Assembly (NCBI GenBank): GCA_009783865.1
Contig: WRCR01000137.1
Coordinates: 1-9,167, forward strand
Direction: 5' to 3'
Length of the DNA: 9,167 nucleotides
Source of the DNA: Planctomycetaceae bacterium
GTDB taxonomy: Bacteria > Planctomycetota > Planctomycetia > Pirellulales > Thermoguttaceae
The position numbers and the translations under genes were made by a program. Shown in pieces: positions 1-5,814 of the stretch. Below the pieces are notes generated by a model, which saw only the letters and a list, made by a program, of their open reading frames with translations, was not told the DNA's origin and ran no database searches. Positions within the stretch are counted from its first letter, which is position 1. Each line of letters starts with the position of its first letter.

Positions 1-17
1 AGTGAATTCATAGTGAA

Positions 18-455
18 TTAACCGTCCTTGTACCGCCTTTTGTTGCGCTCTACCGCCAGTTCCGCCTGCTGTTTTTTTTCGTATTCCTTGCGGGCATTGG
101 AAAGATAAGTCGAATACGGTTCACGGCAGAGCATTGACGGTTTAATGCCGGTATTTTCGGCGATTTCCTTATCGGTCGTTTCCGCTCCGAGGGTATCGAC
201 AGCCGCTTCAATTAAAATTCGCAATTCCGCTTTTGTACGCCTCCTGCGGACAGGACTTGCGTTTGTTCGAGAGTTGTTTTCTGTGAAACGAGAGCCGCTT
301 TCTGTGAAAGCGGAATCAACAGCCGCAACTTCGGTACAAAGTTCTTTCAACCTCGACAAGTGAAAGCTAATCTCATTGCTGATGTCAAGAAAATTTTTGC
401 CTTCGCTAATGCTTCCGTTTCTGTTTGTCTCCCCCCTCAAACCCCCTATTTGCAT
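18..455 (-). CDS. Hypothetical protein with basic patch and possible helix-turn-helix
   Basis: I do not recognise the family. The 145-residue product is hydrophilic, with no signal peptide or membrane span. It has an N-terminal segment of about 45 residues, two copies of a heptad beginning FTE and ending SR (residues 50-63) produced by a 21-nt tandem repeat, a strongly basic patch VRRRRTKAE (69-77), and a segment TDKEIAENTGIKPSMLC (94-110) with the spacing of a helix-turn-helix. The C-terminal end (118-145) is highly charged and probably helical. Together these suggest a small nucleic-acid-binding protein, but this is inference. The ATG at 455 has only a weak GGTGAG about 11 nt upstream, and a CATAAT hexamer (483-488) could be its -10 box. 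It lies 117 bp downstream of the Doc toxin gene on the same strand and may be accessory cargo beside the toxin-antitoxin pair. The start could also be further inside the frame. Confidence 0.5.
   Translation of the reverse strand: MQIGGLRGETNRNGSISEGKNFLDISNEISFHLSRLKELCTEVAAVDSAFTESGSRFTENNSRTNASPVRRRRTKAELRILIEAAVDTLGAETTDKEIAENTGIKPSMLCREPYSTYLSNARKEYEKKQQAELAVERNKRRYKDG
268..309. repeat. 21-nt tandem repeat, two copies
   Basis: Two adjacent 21-nt units (268-288 and 289-309) match at 18 of 21 positions; both start CGAGAG and end TTTCTGTGAAA, with differences only at unit positions 7, 8 and 10. Because 21 is a multiple of three, the copy is frame-neutral and gives two FTE-x-x-SR heptads in the hypothetical protein encoded on the minus strand. 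It looks like a slippage duplication. Confidence 0.7.
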
Positions 456-543
456 GCATTTTTGATCTCACCGAAGTTCGAAATTATGATTAAAATGAAT
501 CGTTAGTATTGACCAGTGTATCAAGTTTTTCAACGATTGCAAT

Positions 544-570
544 ATCTGCGAAAAAATTTTCACGTCAGAT
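544..570. other. AT-rich inverted repeat in the 117-bp gap downstream of doc
   Basis: The gap 456-572 holds no gene. It contains a nested inverted repeat: ATCTG (544-548) pairs with CAGAT (566-570), and inside it GAAAA (550-554) pairs with TTTTC (557-561). It begins only 3 bp beyond the toxin stop codon. The stem is AT-rich and lacks a GC core followed by a clean U-tract, so it would be a poor intrinsic terminator. A role in 3'-end formation or as a boundary is only possible. Confidence 0.25.
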
Positions 571-572
571 TT

Positions 573-959
573 TCATTTTGGGCGGCAATGTTTTCGAAAG
601 AACGCCGCTATTTTGTCTTTGCCGATTTCTCCGCAGGCAACGGAAAGCACCAGTGAAGTCAAGACATCAATATCAAAATCGTGTTCGATGCCGTTTAGTG
701 TTAGGAAAAACAATGCAACTGCTGTTCCCGTCCGTTTATTGCCGTCTAAAAAGGGATGATTGGAAACAATGTGGAACAGATACGCCGCTGCCATTGCAAA
801 CGAGCCGCTGTGGAGATAAGCACCGCCAAACGACGCTTGCGGCATCGCCAAGGCGGACTCCAAAAGTCCCAAGTCCCGAATACCAGTTGAACCGCCGAAT
901 AATTTGATTTGCGATTCATGTATCTGGAGAACTCTTTGTAAGGGCAAAAAATGAGGCAT
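573..959 (-). CDS. doc: Death-on-curing (Doc) family toxin, Fic fold
   Basis: This is the toxin of a type II toxin-antitoxin pair. The 128 residues match the usual Doc length of about 125. The N-terminus (LPLQRVLQIHESQIKLFGGS, residues 5-24, followed by IRDLGLLESALAMP) is the typical start of this family, and the Fic catalytic loop is HPFLDGNKRTG at residues 68-78, with H68, D72, N74, K75 and R76. The Lys after Asn is the Doc-type variant. In phage P1, Doc with this form of the motif phosphorylates elongation factor EF-Tu instead of transferring AMP, and so halts translation; that activity is expected here by homology, not shown. The catalytic residues are all present, so the toxin looks intact. 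The gene starts 18 bp after the antitoxin stop on the same strand, with an AGGAAGGA site overlapping that stop codon, which fits co-transcription and possibly coupled translation. Confidence 0.93.
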   Translation of the reverse strand: MPHFLPLQRVLQIHESQIKLFGGSTGIRDLGLLESALAMPQASFGGAYLHSGSFAMAAAYLFHIVSNHPFLDGNKRTGTAVALFFLTLNGIEHDFDIDVLTSLVLSVACGEIGKDKIAAFFRKHCRPK

Positions 960-970
960 AGCGTTTATTA

Positions 971-978
971 TCCTTCCT
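971..978 (-). promoter_or_regulatory. Ribosome binding site of doc, overlapping the antitoxin stop
   Basis: The minus-strand sequence TGAGGAAGGA contains the antitoxin stop TGA and a strong purine-rich AGGAAGGA, about 11 nt before the doc ATG. The overlap ties toxin initiation to ribosomes ending the antitoxin, a common way to keep antitoxin in excess. Confidence 0.6.
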
Positions 979-1214
979 CATTCCGCAAGTCGTTGAAAAA
1001 CCTTGGCATAACGGTGATTGATATCATCGAGTATTTCTCGAAATTTATCATCGTCTATGTCCTCGCAGGTTCCGTTTGACGGCGAAACAACGAGGGACTT
1101 GCCGTCGGTTACAATTTCCAGCGGCGTGTCTGGATAGATTTTGAGCAAATCGAGAATCGTTTCGTCAATTACCAAAGCGTAAGTATCTCCGAATTTTGTA
1201 AGAGTCCGTATCAT
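978..1214 (-). CDS. AbrB/MazE-type antitoxin
   Basis: The 78-residue antitoxin is paired with the Doc toxin. Residues 1-46 form a swapped-hairpin AbrB/MazE-like DNA-binding domain: the opening IRTLTKFGDTYALVIDETIL, then LLKIYPDTPLEIVTDGKSLVVSP, reads as the family's beta-loop-beta pattern. The C-terminal 30 residues are acidic (CEDIDDDKFREILDD) and probably form the flexible tail that wraps the toxin. Classical P1 Doc is paired with a Phd-fold antitoxin, so this is the alternative AbrB-Doc combination found in many bacterial genomes. The start is supported by AGGGGA (1222-1227), 7 nt before the ATG. A TATAAT box lies just upstream. Dimers of such antitoxins, usually in complex with the toxin, repress their own promoter, so autoregulation is expected but not demonstrated here. 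Confidence 0.85.
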   Translation of the reverse strand: MIRTLTKFGDTYALVIDETILDLLKIYPDTPLEIVTDGKSLVVSPSNGTCEDIDDDKFREILDDINHRYAKVFQRLAE

Positions 1215-1221
1215 GGTCGAA

Positions 1222-1227
1222 TCCCCT
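1222..1227 (-). promoter_or_regulatory. Ribosome binding site of the antitoxin gene
   Basis: AGGGGA on the minus strand sits 7 nt before the antitoxin ATG at 1214. It is a good Shine-Dalgarno match and fixes the start codon. Confidence 0.6.
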
Positions 1228-1244
1228 GATTGTTAATTTTGCAT

Positions 1245-1272
1245 ATTATAACACCAGCAGGAGTAAAAGCAA
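1245..1272 (-). promoter_or_regulatory. Sigma70-type promoter of the toxin-antitoxin operon
   Basis: On the minus strand a perfect TATAAT (1245-1250) is preceded, 16 nt upstream, by TTGCTT (1267-1272), a weaker -35 match. It lies 31 bp before the antitoxin start, inside the 90-bp gap after aroA. No convincing terminator separates aroA from this promoter, so read-through from the upstream operon is possible as well. Confidence 0.6.
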
Positions 1273-1304
1273 GCCAAGGTCGGCAACCAACTAATGGACA
1301 TGTT

Positions 1305-2777
1305 TCACAGCGTTTCCAGAACGGAAAAGAACTCTGGAAAGGTTTTTGCGCAGCACTGCGGATTCAATATCACCGTGCCGGGCAACTTCAAGCCCGCTAT
1401 CGCAAACGACATCGCCATTCGATGGTCATCATACGTCTCAATCGCGGCTGACGGACTAACACTTCCCGTTTGCGGCGGTGTTATCCGCAGTCCGTCCTGA
1501 TACTCTTCGACTACCGCGCCGAACTTGCGCAACTCCGCTGCCAAGTCCGAAATTCTGTCCGTTTCCTTGTGCCGGACATGTTCGATGTTCCGAATCTCCG
1601 TTGCACCCTCTGCAAACAGAGCAACTACCGCCAGCGTTTGAGCGGTATCACTGATTTCATTCATATCAACAGTAATTCCCCGCAGCGGTTTGTCCAACTG
1701 ACGCGAAACAATAATCGTATCAGGGGAATCAACTTGCCGAACATCGCAGCCCATTTGCCGGAGACATTCGACAAACTTCACGTCGCCCTGCAAACTCGGC
1801 TTCTTTGGAAAACAAGATAACCCTTCAACGGCAATCTCACCGCCGCAAACCGCCGCTGCCGCAAAAAAGTAAGACGCTGCCGAGGCATCCGGCTCGACAA
1901 AATACTGCTCCGGCGATTGATAATATCCGCTTCCTTCCAGCAATGAGAACGCTGTGTTAGAGTTGGTCGGGAACCGATATTCCTGCGTAGGCAGGAATCC
2001 AGAGGAACAGGTACAACTTTTCACGTCTAGATTCCCGCTTTCGCGGGAATGACGGCTTTGGAGTTTCCGAACAAATCTATTATCTCCGTTCATATTGATG
2101 CCGAAGGACTGCATCATGTTCAGCGTCATTTCGATATACGGCACCGAGACGAGTGTTCCCTCAACGGTAATTTCAAGATTACTGCACTTTCGTATTTTTC
2201 TTATCAGCGGAGAACTCATCAACAAAGCACTTAAATACTGACTGGAGATATTGCCGGAAACCATTGCTTTCAAAACGCTGTTTTCGGTATTCGTTATCTG
2301 CTTTGCCGGTTTGATAACAAGCGGCGGACAGCCGTTGTTTTTTTCGCAGCATATATCCGCACCGAGTTGCCGCAGCGCATTGATTAAATCAATGATGGGT
2401 CGGCTTTCCATTCTTTCTTTGCCGAAAAGGCGGTAATGTCCGTCTGCAAAAGCAAGAGCGGCAGCAAGAAACCGCACCGAGGTTCCGCTGTTGCCGATGT
2501 AAATATCCGCTTCTTTATTGGGAAATACACCGCCGCAGCCGTTGATGCTCATTCGGCAGTATTCTTTCTGATGTTCAACTTCAAGTCCGAGTTGCTGCAA
2601 GGCGGAAAACATTATGCCGGTGTCTTCGGAGTCCAGTACGCCTTCAAGAACGGTTTTTCCTTCGCACAAAGCGGCAAGGAGCAACGCCCTGTTTGTAATG
2701 CTTTTCGAGCCGGGAATAGAAACCGCTGCTTTAATTTGTCCGCAAGGACGTATTTCGATAAAATCCGCAGGAGTCAT
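1305..2777 (-). CDS. aroA: 3-phosphoshikimate 1-carboxyvinyltransferase (EPSP synthase)
   Basis: This cytoplasmic enzyme joins shikimate 3-phosphate and phosphoenolpyruvate to give EPSP, the sixth step of the shikimate pathway. Conserved blocks in order: PGSKSITNR (22-30, with catalytic-site K25), GNSGTSVRFLAAAL (95-108), SRPIIDL (125-131), SGNISSQYLSALLM (174-187), PEQYFVEPDASAASYF (289-304), DMNEISDTAQT (371-381, with the presumed catalytic Asp377), RHKETDRIS (402-410, with K404, E405, R408), DDHRMAMSFAIAGL (450-463) and CAKTFPEFF. All expected active-site residues are present. The product has 490 residues against about 427-440 in most homologues. Much of the excess sits at about 235-280, where a palindromic repeat element has been inserted in frame (about residues 241-270). 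The gene starts 5 nt after the kinase stop without a clear Shine-Dalgarno site, suggesting translational coupling. The position of Pro101 in the E. coli enzyme is Phe (F103). Confidence 0.95.
   Translation of the reverse strand: MTPADFIEIRPCGQIKAAVSIPGSKSITNRALLLAALCEGKTVLEGVLDSEDTGIMFSALQQLGLEVEHQKEYCRMSINGCGGVFPNKEADIYIGNSGTSVRFLAAALAFADGHYRLFGKERMESRPIIDLINALRQLGADICCEKNNGCPPLVIKPAKQITNTENSVLKAMVSGNISSQYLSALLMSSPLIRKIRKCSNLEITVEGTLVSVPYIEMTLNMMQSFGINMNGDNRFVRKLQSRHSRESGNLDVKSCTCSSGFLPTQEYRFPTNSNTAFSLLEGSGYYQSPEQYFVEPDASAASYFFAAAAVCGGEIAVEGLSCFPKKPSLQGDVKFVECLRQMGCDVRQVDSPDTIIVSRQLDKPLRGITVDMNEISDTAQTLAVVALFAEGATEIRNIEHVRHKETDRISDLAAELRKFGAVVEEYQDGLRITPPQTGSVSPSAAIETYDDHRMAMSFAIAGLKLPGTVILNPQCCAKTFPEFFSVLETL
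1974..2055. repeat. Palindromic repeat element inserted in frame in aroA
   Basis: Two perfect hairpins bound this 82-bp segment: ATTCCTGC-GTAG-GCAGGAAT (1979-1998) and ATTCCCGC-TTTC-GCGGGAAT (2031-2050), each with an 8-bp stem and 4-nt loop. The outer ends (1974-1986 and 2043-2055) form an imperfect 13-bp terminal inverted repeat matching at 10 positions. On the aroA strand it encodes RHSRESGNLDV and SGFLPTQEYR, peptides I associate with a dispersed bacterial palindromic repeat often translated inside or beside genes. The reading frame stays open across it. It falls in the segment before the conserved SPxxYxVExDAS motif of EPSP synthase, where homologues have only a short loop. It resembles a non-autonomous, MITE-like or REP-like element. 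Exact boundaries and target duplication cannot be fixed from one copy. Confidence 0.85.
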
Positions 2778-2782
2778 TGAAA

Positions 2783-5026
2783 CTAATCATTATCGTTTCT
2801 TAACGAAACGTTATCAATTTGGAAACTAATCGGCGTTTTCACGCTGAAGTGCAATTCTATCCAGGCGACATCATGTTCGTCGGGGAAACCGGTAGGAACC
2901 TTTTTCCATTCAGCCGATTCGTCAAGCAGCACAGAAAAGGTTTGCCAATTTCTGATTTTTCGGGCTGCCCACCAATCGGGTTCCGGTGTGTATTCAAAAT
3001 ACGAGGAGCCGCGTCCCATTTTGATTGTAAGCGTGTTGAGCGGCGCGTCTTCTCTGGTTTGATTCTTTCCGATTTCTTCATATACGGAGAACTGAAAATG
3101 CGTCCGCTTTGACAAATTCCATGAACTGCCGCCGGGTGCCGTTATAGTCACGACAGCGTGTCCCGACTCCGGCACCTGTTCACAGGAACAGGAAATCATT
3201 TTATCGCCGGTCATTTTCCGCAATTCGTGTCTGATGATTAATCCATGACTGCCGGTGAACTTAACGCTGGGATAGTTTGTAAGGTCAACAGTGCCATCAA
3301 TAACCGCTCGAATGGTTTCGTTTTCTAAACGGACCCGGTCAGTTTTATCAATGTAAATCCCGAGTTGTACAAAAACGATGAGCAAAATAATAATAAAAGG
3401 TATCGCAATAAAATATGAACGGTACCTATCCATCCAGCGGATGAAACGGTGCCGGATACCTTCCTTGAGTGCAAGAACCGGTTTGTTGTCCAGCCAGCAG
3501 CCGAGGTCTTTTACCATTTCGGCAGTAGATTGATAGCGGTCAGCAGGTTTTTTTGCCATCGCCTTAGCACAAATTGCTTCCAGTCCTGCCGGCACATTTG
3601 GTTTGATTTCCGAAGGCGGAATCGGCGAAGCCGCCCGAACCTTTGCGAGGACTTCCTGTGTAGAACGTCCTGAAAATGCCGTTTGACCGGTTAACAAATA
3701 ATACAATATAGTTCCCAGCGAAAAAATATCTGACAGCGGACCAACTGCATAACTTTCCGGCGATGCCTGTTCCGGTGACATAAAAGCCGGTGTTCCGACA
3801 ACTGCACCGACTACCGTCAGTTCCGGTCTTGTCTGTCCGGCATGATGTTCAATCTCCGGCGAAGCGTAAGAAAGGTCATCTTCTTCCTGACGCAAAAGGT
3901 CAATGGGCTTTGCCAGTCCCCAATCCATTACCAAGGTCTCGCCGTGTTCACCCAGCATAATGTTTGCCGGCTTTAAGTCGCGGTGAATAACACCCTTTGT
4001 ATGTGCGAAACCGATGGTTCTACAAACAGTGATAAGACGACGGATAAGTTCTATCAATTCGTCCATCGTGGGACTTTTGTGATAATCCTTAATGACTTCC
4101 TGATAGGTTTTTCCCTTGATGAGTTTCATCGTATAGTAGGGCAGTCCCTCTCTGTCACGGTTCAGGGTATGTATCGGAACAATACCGGGATGTTCCAGTT
4201 GCGCCGTAATTTCCGCCTCACCGATAAACCGCCGAACAATGGAAATATCTTCTGCCACTTCGGGATGCAGTTCTTTGAGAGCAACATTGCGTTTCAAGAA
4301 GGGGTCAAAAACAATGAGAATTCGTCCCATTCCGCCTCTCGCACAATGTTTCACTACCCGGTGAATCCCATGGGTATCCTGGGAAGTATCCGCCGCAGGA
4401 ATGGGTTCAGAAGATTTACTGATGGTTCCCATCACCCGTTCTGAAAGGTCAAGATTTGCAATGCGCGATTTTGACCCTGAACCCGAACCGGCACCGCTGC
4501 CGTGAGAAGAACCGGGTTTTCTGTCTGCGTTGGCAAACCGGTTTTCATGTCCCTGCCCGGGATTTTCCGGTTTTACATTCTGGACGGGAGAATGTTTTGT
4601 TGCATCCTGACGATAAGGATTGGACGATACCTGCGTCTCTTCCGGGTCAATCGGTTTGTCCGCAGGAACCGGAGCATGCGGCGGCAATCTTCCGGCATCG
4701 GCAACTTTTTTAGTTTCCGGTGCCATCGCATTTTTGCTTTTCGGCTGATGCTGGTCTGTATTTTTAGGCAAAACATGCTGAGGATGAATATCAACTGTAT
4801 CGTATGCATTGCCTTCTTCATGTTCCGTCTTGTTTGTAACGTTCTGGCGGACTACAATACCGTCGCGGTTTTGAGTTTCGCTTACTTCAAAAGGTCCCCG
4901 CTGTTTTGTTAAACGGTACGGTTCTGTTTGTATTTTGCCGCAGCGCGGACAAATGACCGGCGCACCGATGTGTATCTCCGGCATCGCAAATTCATTTCCG
5001 CACTGACAAAGTAAATGGGAGACCAT
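2783..5026 (-). CDS. Membrane-anchored Hanks-type Ser/Thr protein kinase with zinc ribbon and outer sensor domain
   Basis: The 747-residue eukaryotic-like kinase is of the kind abundant in planctomycetes. Layout: a Cys4 zinc ribbon at 7-29 (C7, C9, C26, C29); a polar linker of about 190 residues with a Gly/Ser stretch at 172-187; a kinase domain at about 222-515; one transmembrane helix at about 538-557; and a C-terminal domain of about 190 residues outside the membrane. Kinase motifs: glycine loop ARGGMG (229-234), ATP Lys K251 in VALKEL, Glu E270, catalytic HRDLKPAN (348-355), metal-binding DWG (368-370) in place of DFG, GTPAFMSPEQ (411-420) and SDIFSLG (432-438). All catalytic residues are present, so it should be active. 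The outer domain is beta-rich and ends in FQIDNVSL, a pattern of jelly-roll or carbohydrate-binding-like modules; ligand binding is inference. The gene lies 22 bp after accB and 5 bp before aroA, probably in one operon. No clear Shine-Dalgarno site precedes the ATG. Confidence 0.93.
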   Translation of the reverse strand: MVSHLLCQCGNEFAMPEIHIGAPVICPRCGKIQTEPYRLTKQRGPFEVSETQNRDGIVVRQNVTNKTEHEEGNAYDTVDIHPQHVLPKNTDQHQPKSKNAMAPETKKVADAGRLPPHAPVPADKPIDPEETQVSSNPYRQDATKHSPVQNVKPENPGQGHENRFANADRKPGSSHGSGAGSGSGSKSRIANLDLSERVMGTISKSSEPIPAADTSQDTHGIHRVVKHCARGGMGRILIVFDPFLKRNVALKELHPEVAEDISIVRRFIGEAEITAQLEHPGIVPIHTLNRDREGLPYYTMKLIKGKTYQEVIKDYHKSPTMDELIELIRRLITVCRTIGFAHTKGVIHRDLKPANIMLGEHGETLVMDWGLAKPIDLLRQEEDDLSYASPEIEHHAGQTRPELTVVGAVVGTPAFMSPEQASPESYAVGPLSDIFSLGTILYYLLTGQTAFSGRSTQEVLAKVRAASPIPPSEIKPNVPAGLEAICAKAMAKKPADRYQSTAEMVKDLGCWLDNKPVLALKEGIRHRFIRWMDRYRSYFIAIPFIIILLIVFVQLGIYIDKTDRVRLENETIRAVIDGTVDLTNYPSVKFTGSHGLIIRHELRKMTGDKMISCSCEQVPESGHAVVTITAPGGSSWNLSKRTHFQFSVYEEIGKNQTREDAPLNTLTIKMGRGSSYFEYTPEPDWWAARKIRNWQTFSVLLDESAEWKKVPTGFPDEHDVAWIELHFSVKTPISFQIDNVSLRNDND
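2794..2810 (-). promoter_or_regulatory. Small hairpin at the kinase-aroA junction
   Basis: CGTTTC (2794-2799) and GAAACG (2805-2810) form a perfect 6-bp stem with a 5-nt loop in the last codons of the kinase gene. In the mRNA it ends 16 nt before the aroA ATG, which has no Shine-Dalgarno site. A ribosome finishing the kinase would melt it, so it could contribute to translational coupling. Stem length is modest and chance is possible. Confidence 0.35.
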
Positions 5027-5048
5027 AATTTTTACTGCAAACTCAACT

Positions 5049-5570
5049 TCAATTCGCTGTTACCGTGAAAAGGGGACTTCCGAATTCTACCGTACTTCCG
5101 TTTTTGACAAGAACGGCGGTAATTTTACCGGCACATTCCGCTTGGATTTCATTATACACTTTCATCGCTTCGATGAGACACACCGTAGTTTCCGCACCGA
5201 CAGTATCGCCTACCTTCACGAAAGACGGTGACTCCGGGTTCGGAGCGGAATAAAATGTGCCTACCATTGGACTTTTGATTACGAAAGTATTATTCGCTTC
5301 CTGAACCGGCTGGACGGCTGGAGTTGTCGATACCGCTGTCGGCGAAGAAACCGTCAACAGTGCGGAACTCGGCGGCGTGAAAACCGCTGCGGATTCTGCC
5401 GTTTCGTTTCCTCTTTTGAGACGGATTTTCGTTGTTCCCTGATGTATTTCCAGTTCCGTCAGGTCATTTTCTTTCATCAACCCAACAAGAAAACTGACTT
5501 CGTTGAGGTCTATTGTTTCCGCTGTCGTTCCCTTGTTGTCCGTATTTTTCTTTTTCGCCGGTTGTACCAT
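5049..5570 (-). CDS. accB: Acetyl-CoA carboxylase biotin carboxyl carrier protein
   Basis: BCCP subunit of acetyl-CoA carboxylase: its biotin is carboxylated by biotin carboxylase (AccC) and passes the carboxyl group to acetyl-CoA at AccA/AccD to give malonyl-CoA for fatty-acid synthesis. The 173 residues are close to the family size. Residues 18-54 are the N-terminal segment (TIDLNEVSFLVGLMKENDLTELEI and on to KIRLKRG). A Pro/Ala/Thr/Ser/Val-rich linker spans about 56-93, and the biotinyl domain about 95-172 has SPMVGTFY (100-107) and the biotinylation site EAMKVYNEI with acceptor K137. The more common form is EAMKLMNEI. The start is supported by GGAG 7 nt upstream. accB usually sits next to accC; here a kinase gene follows after 22 bp instead. 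It is the first gene of the probable accB-kinase-aroA operon. Confidence 0.95.
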   Translation of the reverse strand: MVQPAKKKNTDNKGTTAETIDLNEVSFLVGLMKENDLTELEIHQGTTKIRLKRGNETAESAAVFTPPSSALLTVSSPTAVSTTPAVQPVQEANNTFVIKSPMVGTFYSAPNPESPSFVKVGDTVGAETTVCLIEAMKVYNEIQAECAGKITAVLVKNGSTVEFGSPLFTVTAN

Positions 5571-5577
5571 CAGCGTT

Positions 5578-5581
5578 CTCC
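5578..5581 (-). promoter_or_regulatory. Ribosome binding site of accB
   Basis: GGAG on the minus strand lies 7 nt before the accB ATG (5570-5568) and supports that start. Confidence 0.55.
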
Positions 5582-5633
5582 GCTAGTGTAAAAAGTGCGT
5601 TTCGTTAAATATGTCTCGTTAGTTGAAAGGCAA

Positions 5634-5653
5634 ACGGTGTCAAAACACACCGT
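5634..5653 (-). promoter_or_regulatory. Stem-loop at the expected 5' end of the accB mRNA
   Basis: ACGGTGT (5634-5640) and ACACCGT (5647-5653) form a perfect 7-bp stem with a 6-nt loop. It starts about 7 nt after the predicted -10 box (5660-5665), so the transcript would begin with this hairpin. Such 5'-terminal stems are known to slow mRNA decay in other bacteria. It is followed by only a short, interrupted T-stretch, so an intrinsic terminator is less likely. An operator role is another option. Confidence 0.5.
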
Positions 5654-5659
5654 ATCTTA

Positions 5660-5688
5660 ATTGTATCCTATTTTTTCCTGTTTAGCAA
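5660..5688 (-). promoter_or_regulatory. Sigma70-type promoter of accB-kinase-aroA
   Basis: On the minus strand TTGCTA (5683-5688) and TACAAT (5660-5665) are separated by exactly 17 nt. TACAAT matches 5 of 6 consensus bases and TTGCTA 4 of 6. The leader to the accB ATG would be about 83 nt. Confidence 0.65.
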
Positions 5689-5754
5689 GTAGAAAAATTA
5701 CTGTTATCTTTTCCCTGTAGTGTTAACTTTAATTTTTCTTCTTTTTTCTTAAGT

Positions 5755-5785
5755 TTGCCGTCACAAATTGCCGAAATGATAAAAT
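5755..5785 (+). promoter_or_regulatory. Possible promoter of the GGG-repeat surface protein gene
   Basis: TGATAAAAT (5777-5785) is an extended -10 element with TAAAAT matching TATAAT at 5 of 6 bases. The nearest -35-like hexamer, TTGCCG (5755-5760), is 19 nt upstream, longer than ideal. The leader would be about 70 nt and would contain the paired GAATATTC sites. Confidence 0.35.
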
Positions 5786-5814
5786 CGGAATGACCCATAC
5801 TATCCATAAAACCA

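Noticed and set aside
1..19. Direct repeat AGTGAATT at 1-8 and 12-19.
   Set aside because: Too short and at the window edge. No transposase or matching copy supports a mobile-element end.
509..907. Open frame on the plus strand opposite doc (132 codons).
   Set aside because: It is antisense to a well-supported Doc gene with an intact Fic motif. The product is Arg- and Cys-rich without any recognisable domain.
1215..1304. Search for a terminator after aroA.
   Set aside because: Only 3-bp stems were seen on the minus strand, so no terminator is claimed.
1974..2055. Hairpins in aroA considered as an intrinsic terminator or attenuator.
   Set aside because: There is no U-tract after either stem, and both lie in the middle of an open coding frame whose conserved motifs continue on both sides.
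3983..4912. Several plus-strand open frames of 85-153 codons opposite the kinase gene.
   Set aside because: They overlap the catalytic and linker coding region of the kinase in antisense and have no domain pattern. They follow from the codon composition of the real gene.
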